Shown here in pieces: positions 31,101 through 39,165 of a stretch of 64,000 nucleotides of DNA (its first letter is position 1; each line of letters starts with the position of its first letter). The notes below the pieces were generated by a model. The model was not told the DNA's origin. It saw only the letters and a program-made list of their open reading frames with translations, and ran no database searches. The position numbers and the translations under genes were made by a program. The stretch lies in assembly GCF_003173755.1 (NCBI RefSeq), contig NZ_CP029553.1, positions 87,001 through 151,000 on the forward strand, in the 5' to 3' direction. The DNA is from Methylobacterium terrae (GTDB lineage: Bacteria > Pseudomonadota > Alphaproteobacteria > Rhizobiales > Beijerinckiaceae).

Positions 31101-31599
31101 CGAGGTCGCCCCAGACGGTGATCTTCGACGGATCGTCCGGATCGACGGCGTGCGGGCTCACCGGCGCGCCGGATTCGTCGCGCACGAAGAGGTCCGGGCG
31201 CTCGTGGGCCAACGTCCCGTCGTTGGCGGCGTGGTTCACCACGAGGTCGGTCATGATCTTCAGGCCGTGCCCGGCCGCCGCCTGGCAGAAGCGGCGGATC
31301 TGCTCGTCGTCCGGGGTGCCGTCGAGGTCGCGCAGGCGCTCGTCGAGGCGGTCCACGTCGGCCACCGCGTAGAGCGAGCGCGAGCCGCCGGCCTGGTGGA
31401 ACGGGTTCAGGTAGACCCAGTCGAAGCCGAGCTCGGCGATGCGGGGGAGTTCCGCGGTCCAGGCCGAGACCCGGCCGACCAGGAGGGGAAACAGGTTGTA
31501 GATCCGCGGTCCGGCCGCCAGCGGCGCCAGGGTGGCCGGGAGCGGCGTCACCTCGCGGGTGCGCTTCGCCGGCTTGGTGCTGGTGCGGGGTACGTTCAT
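28192..31599 (-). CDS. glgE: Maltosyltransferase GlgE with an extra N-terminal GH13 domain
   Basis: GlgE transfers maltose from alpha-maltose-1-phosphate to the growing alpha-1,4-glucan. Normal GlgE is about 660-700 residues; this protein has 1135. Residues from about 476 onward are a complete GlgE: the N-terminal beta domain ([15 protein letters not shown]), then the barrel with nucleophile Asp in [20 protein letters not shown], Glu in [12 protein letters not shown] and [11 protein letters not shown]. The first about 475 residues form a second GH13-like barrel with its own intact-looking triad: [18 protein letters not shown] and [10 protein letters not shown]. Its reaction is unknown; an amylase or glucanotransferase that prepares acceptors is plausible. 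It sits between malQ-treY and treS on the same strand. Confidence 0.94.
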   Translation of the reverse strand: [1135 protein letters not shown]

Positions 31600-31683
31600 C
31601 GGCCCGATCCTGCCTGCTCTCTCTCGATCATCTCAGGCGGGCCGGCCGCGGCACCCCGAGGGGTTGCCGGCCGGCCCGACGTC

Positions 31684-34600
31684 TCAACTGGCGGAGTGAC
31701 GCAGAACCGCCAGGGGCAAACGTGCGAAGAGTCGCTCGACGTGCAGCCGACCGCCCTCCGCCCGCACCTCGTCGCCGGTCACCAGGTCGCGCCAGACGCC
31801 GCCCTCCGGCACCGGCAGCACGGTCCCGGCGAACGACCCTGCGAGGCGCGGGCCGTCCCCGGCCGCGACGCGGCGGGGCACCGCCACCAGGAGGTCGCCG
31901 GCCTCGGAGCCCACGGTCGCGTCCTGGCGCAGGAAGGCGACGACGCGCTCCGCCCCCTGCCCCTCGGCCGCGACCGGGGTGTAGTCGGCCTCGGCGTAGA
32001 AGCCGGGATGGGCGCCGCGGTCGGCGAGCAGCCGGGCCAGCACCGCCTGCTTGATCCGCCCGTCCGGCCAGGCGGCGAGCAGGTCCTCCAGCGCCACGTC
32101 CTGCCCGAGCGCCGCCTCGCGCTCGGCGTAGTCGACCGGGCGGCGGTTGTCGGGATCGACGAAGGAGAAGTCCCAGAACTCCGTGCCCTGGTAGATGTCG
32201 GGCAGGCCAGGCAGTGTGCATTTCAGTGCCGAGCGGGCGAGCCCCGTCACCATGCCGACCCGCGCCAGCCGTTCGGCGAAGGGCCAGAACTCGCGCAGGA
32301 AGTCCGAGCCCGGCGCCACCAGGGCGTCGAAGAGCCTGGAGACCGCGCCCTCGTAGGCCTCGTCGACGTTGACCCAGCTAGACCGGCGCTTGCCCTCGCG
32401 CATCGCCTTCTCGGCATAGGCGCCGAGCCGCTCGCGGAACTCCTCGACGGACGACGGGTCCGGCGTCTCCGTCAGCAGTTCCAGCGGCCAGGCGCCGAGG
32501 ATCGCCTGCAGAAACATCCACTGGTCGTTGGCGTCGGGCGCCGCCTCGCCCTCGACCTCCGAGAGGTGCGGCTGCACCAGCCGACCCCACAGGGCCCAGG
32601 CCTCGCCCCATTCCTGCGGGATCTCCGAGAGGGCGAGGAGCCGGGTGCGGGCATCCTCGCCGCGCTTGGTGTCGTGGGTGGCGGTCGTGATCATCGCGTT
32701 CGGCCAGTCGCGGGCACGGGCCGCCTGGAGCGCGTGGAAATGCTCCGCCGACAGGCCGTACTCGCCCGGATCGCCCCCGACCTCGTTGAGCCCGAGCAGC
32801 TCGACGTAGCGGTAGAACAGGGTGTCCTCCAGGCTCTTTGCCATCACCGGGCCGGTGAGCTGCTGGAAGCGGCGGCGGAAGCGGCGCACCACCTCGGGAT
32901 CGGGGCGGCCCGGCCCCTCGGTGTCGAGACGCCCGAGGAGCACGGCCTGCGCGAAGTCGTGCACCGAGCGGTCGGGCAGGCGCGAGCGGCGCTTGGCCTT
33001 GCGCACGGTGTCGCCGATGAGCTTCAGGTCCTCGGCCTCGATCTCGCCCTCGTCGAGCTCCTGCGGCAGGTAGCTGCGATAGACCGGGAAGCGGGCGATG
33101 ATCTCGGACAGGGCCTGGCGCAGGGCATTGACCGAGAAGTCGCGGGTGCGCCGGTCGGCATCCGCGACCTGCTTCAGGTCCGAGGTCAGGACTTCCAGCT
33201 CGCTGGCGAAGCTGGTCTCCAGGATCTCGCCCTTCACGTTGCGCAGGAGCCAAGCATAGGGCTCGTCCATGCCGGTCGCCCCGGCATAGAGCCCGGCCAC
33301 CGCCTCGCGCCTGCCCTGGTCGACGAACAGCCCGTCGATCTGGTTGAGCACGTCGTAGCCGGTGGTGCCGGCGATCGGCCACGGACGCAGCTTCTCGCCC
33401 GGCTCGAGGATCTTCTCGACCACGATGTAGAAGCCGGGCCCGAGCGCCGCCTGGAGCGCGCGGGCGTAGCCCGCCGGGTCGGCGAGTCCGTCGATGTGGT
33501 CGATGCGCAGCCCGTCGATCCGCCCCTCGCGGATCTGGCGGAAGAGCATCGCGTGGGCGCCCTCGAACACCCGCCTGTCCTCGACCTTGAGCCCGGCGAG
33601 CGAGTTCACGTCGAAGAAGCGGCGGTAGTTGATGTCGCTCGCCGCGACCCGCCAATGGGCCAGCCGGTAAGCCTGGGCTTCCAGGATCCGGTGCAGCGCC
33701 CCGAAGCTGTCGGGATGGCCCTTGAACCCGTTGACCAGGGTCACCGCCCGGTCGATCGCGGTCTTGAGGTGGCTCGAGGCCGCGACCGCGTGGGCGAGGC
33801 GCCGCTTCAAGCCTTCCGCCTCCTCCGGGAAGGCGGCGAGACGGTCGTGGTGGGTCTCGTCGCCCATCCGGCGCAGGCGCTCGGAGATCGACAGCACTTC
33901 CGCCGAGGCCTCGTCGCCGACCTCCGGCAGGGCCGCCAGCGCCCGGTCGAGGATGATCGGGTAGCTCAGCGGGTTGACCGGGAAGCGGTGCTCGAAGTGC
34001 CAGACGCTGAAGCCGCCCTCCTCCGGGTCGAAGGCGAGCTTGAGGTCGCCCTTCTCCAGGGCCTCGCCGTAGCGGTCGCCGAGGAACGGCACGACGAGCT
34101 TGTTGCGGGCACCGAGCCGGCCCCAGTCGATGTCGAAGGCGTCGGCCGCCGGCGACAGGGCGCCCCATTCGAGCACCGAGAGCCACCACGGGTTGTCGGC
34201 GCCGCCGACGCCCATGTGGTTGGGCACGATGTCGAGCAGGAACTTGAGGCCGTGGGCCTTCAGCGTGTCGCTGAAGCGGATGAACGCCTCCTCGCCGCCG
34301 AGCTCCGGGTTGATCTCGCGGTGGTCGACGATGTCGTAGCCGTGCATCGAGCCCGGCCGCGCCTTGTGGATCGGCGAGGCGTAGACGTGGCTGATGCCGA
34401 GCTTCGCGAGATACGGGACGATCCTCGCGGCGTGGTCGAAGGTGAAGTCCTTGTGGAATTGCAGCCGGTAGGTCGCCCGCGGCGGCGGCGAGGCGAGGCG
34501 CGCGGCCCCCGAGCGCGGTCCGCGCTCCTCGGCCGAGAGCGACGAGGCGAGCTTGGCCAGCGGCCCGCCGGGGGCGGCGATTGCCGCGAGGTCGCGGTCG

Positions 34601-36606
34601 AGCTTGCGGCGCCAGTTCGGGTAGCCCTCGGTGACGCCCGGCATGTTGGCCTGGCTCACCTCGCCGAGGATGTCCTCGTACTGCACCGCCGTGAGCACCG
34701 ACGGGGCGCGGGCGAGGAACCGCACCGCGGCCTCGAAGGGCGGCTCGGCCGGCACCTCGTTCGTCGGAATCAGGCCCTCCTGGTGGAGGGCTTCCGCGAG
34801 GCGCCGGCGCTCGTGCACCCGCTCCTCGCGTTCGGCCCCGGCCCGGTCGGCGTCGTAGAGGCCGAGCGACTGGCGGAGTTCCGTGTCAACCCCGCGCCAC
34901 CAGCCGACGAAGGTCGGCAGGTCGTGGGTGGTGATGGCGCAGAGCGCGTCGCGCGGGTACTCGGCCGGGCGCTTGAACGCGCCGCCGTCGCCCCGCTCGA
35001 AGGACAGGATGCGGTAGCTCAGGATGCCGGCCTGCATCAGGGCGTCGGAGAACCCGGCCGGCGCGGTGCCGAGGTCTTCCGCGATGACGAGGCACTTCGC
35101 CCGGTGGCTCTCCAGGCGCAGCACCGCCAGCATCGCGTCGAACGGCATCGCCACGTAGGCGCCGCCCTTCGCGCCCTGCCCCACCGGGATCAGGAACAGC
35201 CGGGCGAGCTGGAAGGCGTGGTCGATGCGGATCGCGCCGGCGTGCCGCATGTTGGCCTGGACGAGGGCCCGGAAGGCCGCGAGACCGTCGCGCTCCAGCT
35301 CCAGCGGGTCGAAGGGCGGAAGCCCCCAATCCTGGCCGTTCGGGGCCAGGATGTCCGGCGGCGCGCCGATCGACAGGCCCGCGGCGAAGCGCTCAGGGTG
35401 CGACCAGACCTCCGAGCCGCCGCGATCGGCGCCGACCGCGAGGTCGCGGTAGAGCCCGAGGCGCATCCCCGAGGCCAGGCCCGCTTGCGCCGCGCGGGCG
35501 AGCTGCCGGTCGGCGAGGAACTGCAGCCAGGCGTGGTAGGAGACCCGCTCCTGATGCTCGGCCGCGAACGCTGAGACCTCCGGCGTGCCGTTGCGGCGGT
35601 AGGCCTCCGGCCAGTCGCCGAGCCAGTGGGCGCCTGCCTGCGAGAAATGCTCCGCCAGGGCCTCGAAGGTGGCATGGGCCTCCAGGTTCTCGCCGAAGGC
35701 GGCCCGGAAGGTCAGGAACTCAGTGTCCCGTCCGGCCCGGGCCGGCGAATCCTGCCACAGGGCCTCGAGCACCGGGCTCAGCACCTGCCAGACGCCGGCA
35801 TGGTCGACCAGGGAGGCGTCGCGCAGGCGCGCGATCTCGGGCGCCGAGTCCCTCAGCAGGTGCTCGGCGGGGCTGCCGGCCAGGCCCGGGAGCGTCGTCG
35901 GGTCAACGAACAGCGTCTCGAGGAACAGGCGCGAGGACGGCGAGTAGGGCGAGACCTTCTGGCGATCGGTCGAGAACAGGGCGTGGACCGGGCTCAGGCC
36001 GAGGAACGCCGCGCCCCTCGCGCCGGCATCCGCCGCGGCCCGGCCGGCATCGGCGTAGGTGCCGATGCCGAGATTGGTCTCCGAGCGCAGGCCGTAGAGC
36101 TGCGCGGCAAGGCCCCAGTCCCGGGCGCCCTCGTCGCCGAGCGCGCGCGGGCGCCAGCAGCGCTGGGGAGCGGCGATCACCGTCGCCTCGGCGCGGCTCT
36201 CGCCGAGCGTCACGGTGAGGCGGTGGTAGCCGGGGGTGAGCGGCGGCAGCTCGATCGCGTCGGTCTCGGGGCCGAGCGCGACGCGGCCGTCACGGGCGGT
36301 GCCCCGCTCGTCGACGATGCGCCAGCTCACCGTGCCTGCGGCCTCGCCCGGCCTCACCGGCACCCGGGCGGCGCGCCTGGCCTCGACCGGGACCAGCGGC
36401 GGCACGAGGCCGTGGCGCAGGGAATGGATGCGGTCCAGGCTCGCCCGCGCCTCTTCCTCGGTGCCGGCCGGCAGGCCGAGGGCAGCGAGGAGGCCCCGGC
36501 GCACGTCGAGCGGGGTCTCGACGCGCTGGCCGAAGGCGTCGGTGTAGTCCGCGGCGATGCCCGCCTCATCGGCGAGCCGCGCGACGACATCCTCGGTCAC
36601 GGCCAT
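31684..36606 (-). CDS. treY: Fusion of 4-alpha-glucanotransferase (MalQ) and maltooligosyltrehalose synthase (TreY)
   Basis: At 1640 residues this is the largest protein in the window. Residues 1 to about 700 are MalQ (GH77): GLAAQLYGLRS, KVSPYSPSSRLF, AIRIDHAFQLARLF, VIAEDLGTAP and TTHDLPTFVGWW. After a short linker (about 690-710), TreY (GH13) begins at ATYRLQFHKDFTF near 712 and continues through DIVPNHMGVGG, the nucleophile in GLRIDHIDGLADP, VEKIL (catalytic Glu), TTGYD and ATHDTKRGEDAR. MalQ lengthens maltodextrins by disproportionation; TreY turns the reducing end into a trehalosyl unit, which TreZ releases. It starts 1 base after the treZ stop. No frameshift is visible at the junction; it is a real gene fusion. 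Confidence 0.95.
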   Translation of the reverse strand: MAVTEDVVARLADEAGIAADYTDAFGQRVETPLDVRRGLLAALGLPAGTEEEARASLDRIHSLRHGLVPPLVPVEARRAARVPVRPGEAAGTVSWRIVDERGTARDGRVALGPETDAIELPPLTPGYHRLTVTLGESRAEATVIAAPQRCWRPRALGDEGARDWGLAAQLYGLRSETNLGIGTYADAGRAAADAGARGAAFLGLSPVHALFSTDRQKVSPYSPSSRLFLETLFVDPTTLPGLAGSPAEHLLRDSAPEIARLRDASLVDHAGVWQVLSPVLEALWQDSPARAGRDTEFLTFRAAFGENLEAHATFEALAEHFSQAGAHWLGDWPEAYRRNGTPEVSAFAAEHQERVSYHAWLQFLADRQLARAAQAGLASGMRLGLYRDLAVGADRGGSEVWSHPERFAAGLSIGAPPDILAPNGQDWGLPPFDPLELERDGLAAFRALVQANMRHAGAIRIDHAFQLARLFLIPVGQGAKGGAYVAMPFDAMLAVLRLESHRAKCLVIAEDLGTAPAGFSDALMQAGILSYRILSFERGDGGAFKRPAEYPRDALCAITTHDLPTFVGWWRGVDTELRQSLGLYDADRAGAEREERVHERRRLAEALHQEGLIPTNEVPAEPPFEAAVRFLARAPSVLTAVQYEDILGEVSQANMPGVTEGYPNWRRKLDRDLAAIAAPGGPLAKLASSLSAEERGPRSGAARLASPPPRATYRLQFHKDFTFDHAARIVPYLAKLGISHVYASPIHKARPGSMHGYDIVDHREINPELGGEEAFIRFSDTLKAHGLKFLLDIVPNHMGVGGADNPWWLSVLEWGALSPAADAFDIDWGRLGARNKLVVPFLGDRYGEALEKGDLKLAFDPEEGGFSVWHFEHRFPVNPLSYPIILDRALAALPEVGDEASAEVLSISERLRRMGDETHHDRLAAFPEEAEGLKRRLAHAVAASSHLKTAIDRAVTLVNGFKGHPDSFGALHRILEAQAYRLAHWRVAASDINYRRFFDVNSLAGLKVEDRRVFEGAHAMLFRQIREGRIDGLRIDHIDGLADPAGYARALQAALGPGFYIVVEKILEPGEKLRPWPIAGTTGYDVLNQIDGLFVDQGRREAVAGLYAGATGMDEPYAWLLRNVKGEILETSFASELEVLTSDLKQVADADRRTRDFSVNALRQALSEIIARFPVYRSYLPQELDEGEIEAEDLKLIGDTVRKAKRRSRLPDRSVHDFAQAVLLGRLDTEGPGRPDPEVVRRFRRRFQQLTGPVMAKSLEDTLFYRYVELLGLNEVGGDPGEYGLSAEHFHALQAARARDWPNAMITTATHDTKRGEDARTRLLALSEIPQEWGEAWALWGRLVQPHLSEVEGEAAPDANDQWMFLQAILGAWPLELLTETPDPSSVEEFRERLGAYAEKAMREGKRRSSWVNVDEAYEGAVSRLFDALVAPGSDFLREFWPFAERLARVGMVTGLARSALKCTLPGLPDIYQGTEFWDFSFVDPDNRRPVDYAEREAALGQDVALEDLLAAWPDGRIKQAVLARLLADRGAHPGFYAEADYTPVAAEGQGAERVVAFLRQDATVGSEAGDLLVAVPRRVAAGDGPRLAGSFAGTVLPVPEGGVWRDLVTGDEVRAEGGRLHVERLFARLPLAVLRHSAS

Positions 36607-36607
36607 C

Positions 36608-38428
36608 TCAACGTACCTCTTTCACGAACACGCCCGACCAGGCGGGCAGGACCAGGGAACCGTTCTCGCCCTCGGACACGGCCGGCGAGCGCCAGACGAC
36701 GCGGCCGGGCAGCGTGGCGAGTTCGTAGGGCTCGCCCCCGAATGCGCCGACGAATCGCAGGGAGCCGCCGGCGTAGGACCAGGTCACGTCGATCACGTCG
36801 GGCCGCGGCAGCGCGTAGCGCCCGCCCCGCCAGGCGGTCTTCGTCAGCGGCACCACCTCGCGCTGGCGTAAGCGCAGGAGCGCGGTCGTGTCGGCCAGGA
36901 CCTCGCGATGGCCCGGGCGGTCGCGCTCCGCCCAATCGAGGGCCGAGCGCCGGAACGTCTCCTCGGCAGTGGGATCGGGAATGGTCTTGGCCTTCTCCTC
37001 GTCGGCGAAGGCCGCGAAGCTCTTGAACTCGCGCCGCCTCCCGTCGCGGACCGCCTTGTTCAGCTCCTCGTCGGGGGCGAAATCGACGAAGAACAGGAAC
37101 GGCGTCGAGGCCGACCATTCCTCGCCCATCCACAGCATCGGGATCTGCGGGCTGAGGAGCAGCCCGGCCCGGGCGAGCGCCAGCCTCGACGGATCGGCAA
37201 GGTGGCTCAGCCGCTCGCCGAGCGCCCGGTTGCCGACCTGGTCGTGGTTCTGCAGGAAGGTGACGAAGGCCGAGGGCGGCAGGTGGCCGGAGGGCTCGCC
37301 GCGGGGATGGTCGTCGAGGGTCTTGAACGGCTCGCCCTGGTAGGCGAAGCCCTCCGCAAGGCTGCGGGCGAGGTGGGCGGCCGGCTTGTCGGCGAAGCTC
37401 TCGTAGTAGCCGGAATCCTCGCCGGTGAGCAGGATGTGCCAGCCGTGATGGGTGTCGTCCGCCCATTGCGCGCTGTGGAAGCGCGGCTTCCCCGCCCCGT
37501 CGCGCTCCAGCCACGAGGCCTGGTTGGCCTCGTTCTCGAGCATCAGGTGGATCGGCCGGTGGGGGTGAGCCGCGCGGATGCGCTCGGCCAGCTCGCCGAG
37601 GAAGTGCTTCTCCGAATCGTCCAGGATCGCGTGGACGGCGTCGAAGCGCAGGCCGTCGACGTGGAACTCCTCCAGCCAGTACAGGGAGTTGTGGACGAAG
37701 TAGTCCCGCACCACCTCGCCGCTGGTCTTGCCGTCGAAGTTGATGCCCGCGCCCCACGGCGTCTGGTGGCGCTCGGTGAAGAACGACTTGGCGTAGGCGT
37801 TGAGATAGTTCCCGGCCGGCCCGAAGTGATTGTAGACGACGTCGAGGAAGACCATCAGGCCGAGGGAATGGGCCCTGTCGACGAGACGGCGCAGGTCGTC
37901 GGGCGTGCCGTAGGCGGAATCCGGCGCGTAGGGCAGCACGCCGTCATAGCCCCAGTTGCGGCTGCCCTTGAAGTCGGCGAGCGGCAGGAGCTCGATCGCG
38001 GTGACGCCCAGGTCGCGCAGGGCCTCGAGCTTGCCGGCGAGCGCCGCGTAGGTCCCCTCCGGCGTCGCGGTGCCGACGTGGCACTCGTAGATCACCGTCT
38101 CCTCGAAGGGGCGCCCGGCCCAGTCCCGGTCGGTCCAGGCGAAGGCCGCCGGGTCGATCACCTCGGAGAGCCCCGAAACGTCCTCCGGCTGGAAGCGCGA
38201 GGCGGGATCGGGCACGACGAGGTCGCCGTCGATCCGGTAGCCGTAGCGGGTGCCCGCCCGCACGCCCGGCACGGTCAGGCGGCGCCAGCCCTCGCCCCCA
38301 TCGGGGAGGTCGTGTTCGGTCCCGTCGAGAACCAGGGCGACGCTCGTCGCGGTCGGAGCCCAGAGAGCGAAACGCACGCCCTCCGGTCCGATCTCCGCAC
38401 CGAATGGCATGCTGTGGGCGCGCCGCAT
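36608..38428 (-). CDS. treZ: Malto-oligosyltrehalose trehalohydrolase
   Basis: TreZ cleaves trehalose from maltooligosyltrehalose. The 606-residue protein has an N-terminal CBM48-like domain (FGAEIGPEGVRFALWAPTAT). The GH13 barrel follows: VIYECHVGT, VVYNHFGPAGNYL, nucleophile Asp in GLRFDAVHAILDD, Glu in LMLENEANQASWL and FLQNHDQVGNRALGERL. It is the first gene of the 16-kb glucan/trehalose operon, so the operon promoter should be in 38429-38700. Start at 38428 (MRRAHSMPFGAE) matches the family's usual N-terminus. Confidence 0.96.
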   Translation of the reverse strand: MRRAHSMPFGAEIGPEGVRFALWAPTATSVALVLDGTEHDLPDGGEGWRRLTVPGVRAGTRYGYRIDGDLVVPDPASRFQPEDVSGLSEVIDPAAFAWTDRDWAGRPFEETVIYECHVGTATPEGTYAALAGKLEALRDLGVTAIELLPLADFKGSRNWGYDGVLPYAPDSAYGTPDDLRRLVDRAHSLGLMVFLDVVYNHFGPAGNYLNAYAKSFFTERHQTPWGAGINFDGKTSGEVVRDYFVHNSLYWLEEFHVDGLRFDAVHAILDDSEKHFLGELAERIRAAHPHRPIHLMLENEANQASWLERDGAGKPRFHSAQWADDTHHGWHILLTGEDSGYYESFADKPAAHLARSLAEGFAYQGEPFKTLDDHPRGEPSGHLPPSAFVTFLQNHDQVGNRALGERLSHLADPSRLALARAGLLLSPQIPMLWMGEEWSASTPFLFFVDFAPDEELNKAVRDGRRREFKSFAAFADEEKAKTIPDPTAEETFRRSALDWAERDRPGHREVLADTTALLRLRQREVVPLTKTAWRGGRYALPRPDVIDVTWSYAGGSLRFVGAFGGEPYELATLPGRVVWRSPAVSEGENGSLVLPAWSGVFVKEVR

Positions 38429-38700
38429 CGGGCCACCATCCTTCGAAAGCGAGACTGCAAAAGAGCGAGACTGAGCGGCGTGGGGGGCCGTTCAGGAAAT
38501 TCGGCCGGGGTGGCCGGGTTCCGCACTGCGAAAAGAGCGTGGACCGCCGCGGGAGCTAAGGCGGCCGGCGCCCCCGGCAATGGCCGGACCGGAGGGTCGA
38601 TGGGGATGGCGGGCCGCGATCACCCCGACACGGTGGGACGCGCGAGCGACGGCGCTCACGGCATCGCCGACGATTGACTGATGAGAGCCGTGAAAAGGGC

Positions 38701-38889
38701 TCAGAGCGCCCAGGCGAGCGTCGCCGCGAAAGCCACCACGACGGCGGCCCCGGTCGCGGTCGCGGCCACCCGTCCGAAGCCCGTCGCCACGGCCGCGACG
38801 CCGTCCTCGGCGAAGCCGAAGGCCTGGCCGGCGGCCTGCTCGGCGCGGGCAAGGGAGAGATGGCGGGCGTGGCGGTTGGCGGCTCTCAT
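38701..38889 (-). CDS. Small single-pass membrane protein, unknown function
   Basis: This 62-residue protein has a basic N-terminal part (MRAANRHARHLSLARAEQ) and a C-terminal Ala/Val-rich hydrophobic segment (about 38-62) that would span the membrane once. An AGGAG lies about 11 bases upstream of the ATG on the minus strand. Its position just upstream of treZ on the same strand (272 bases) may place it under related control. No family is recognised and it could be spurious in such GC-rich sequence. Confidence 0.45.
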   Translation of the reverse strand: MRAANRHARHLSLARAEQAAGQAFGFAEDGVAAVATGFGRVAATATGAAVVVAFAATLAWAL

Positions 38890-39165
38890 CGTCGGGACGC
38901 TCCTGCGGCGCGGGCCTCCCCCGTCGGGCGTCGGGAGCAGCCGTTCGGACAACGGGCGGTCACGGCCGAGGTTCCGGGAGGGGCTCCTGGGGATGCCTCG
39001 GGCCTCATCAAGCTTTAAGGGAGTTTGTTTACGTCTCGGTGACTCTGGTACGGGTTCTGCTGCGCGTCGGATTCGCAACCCCCGACGCGACCATGCCCGT
39101 TCGTCACACCCCGGCTCCGCCCGAAACCCCTTTTTGTTCCGCGTTTGTTCCGGTATAGGGAGAGG

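Noticed and set aside
30928..35574. Plus-strand open frame of about 1550 codons opposite glgE and malQ-treY
   Set aside because: Antisense shadow with the same Val/Arg/Glu/Gly-biased composition and no motif, whereas the minus strand has full GH77 and GH13 signatures.
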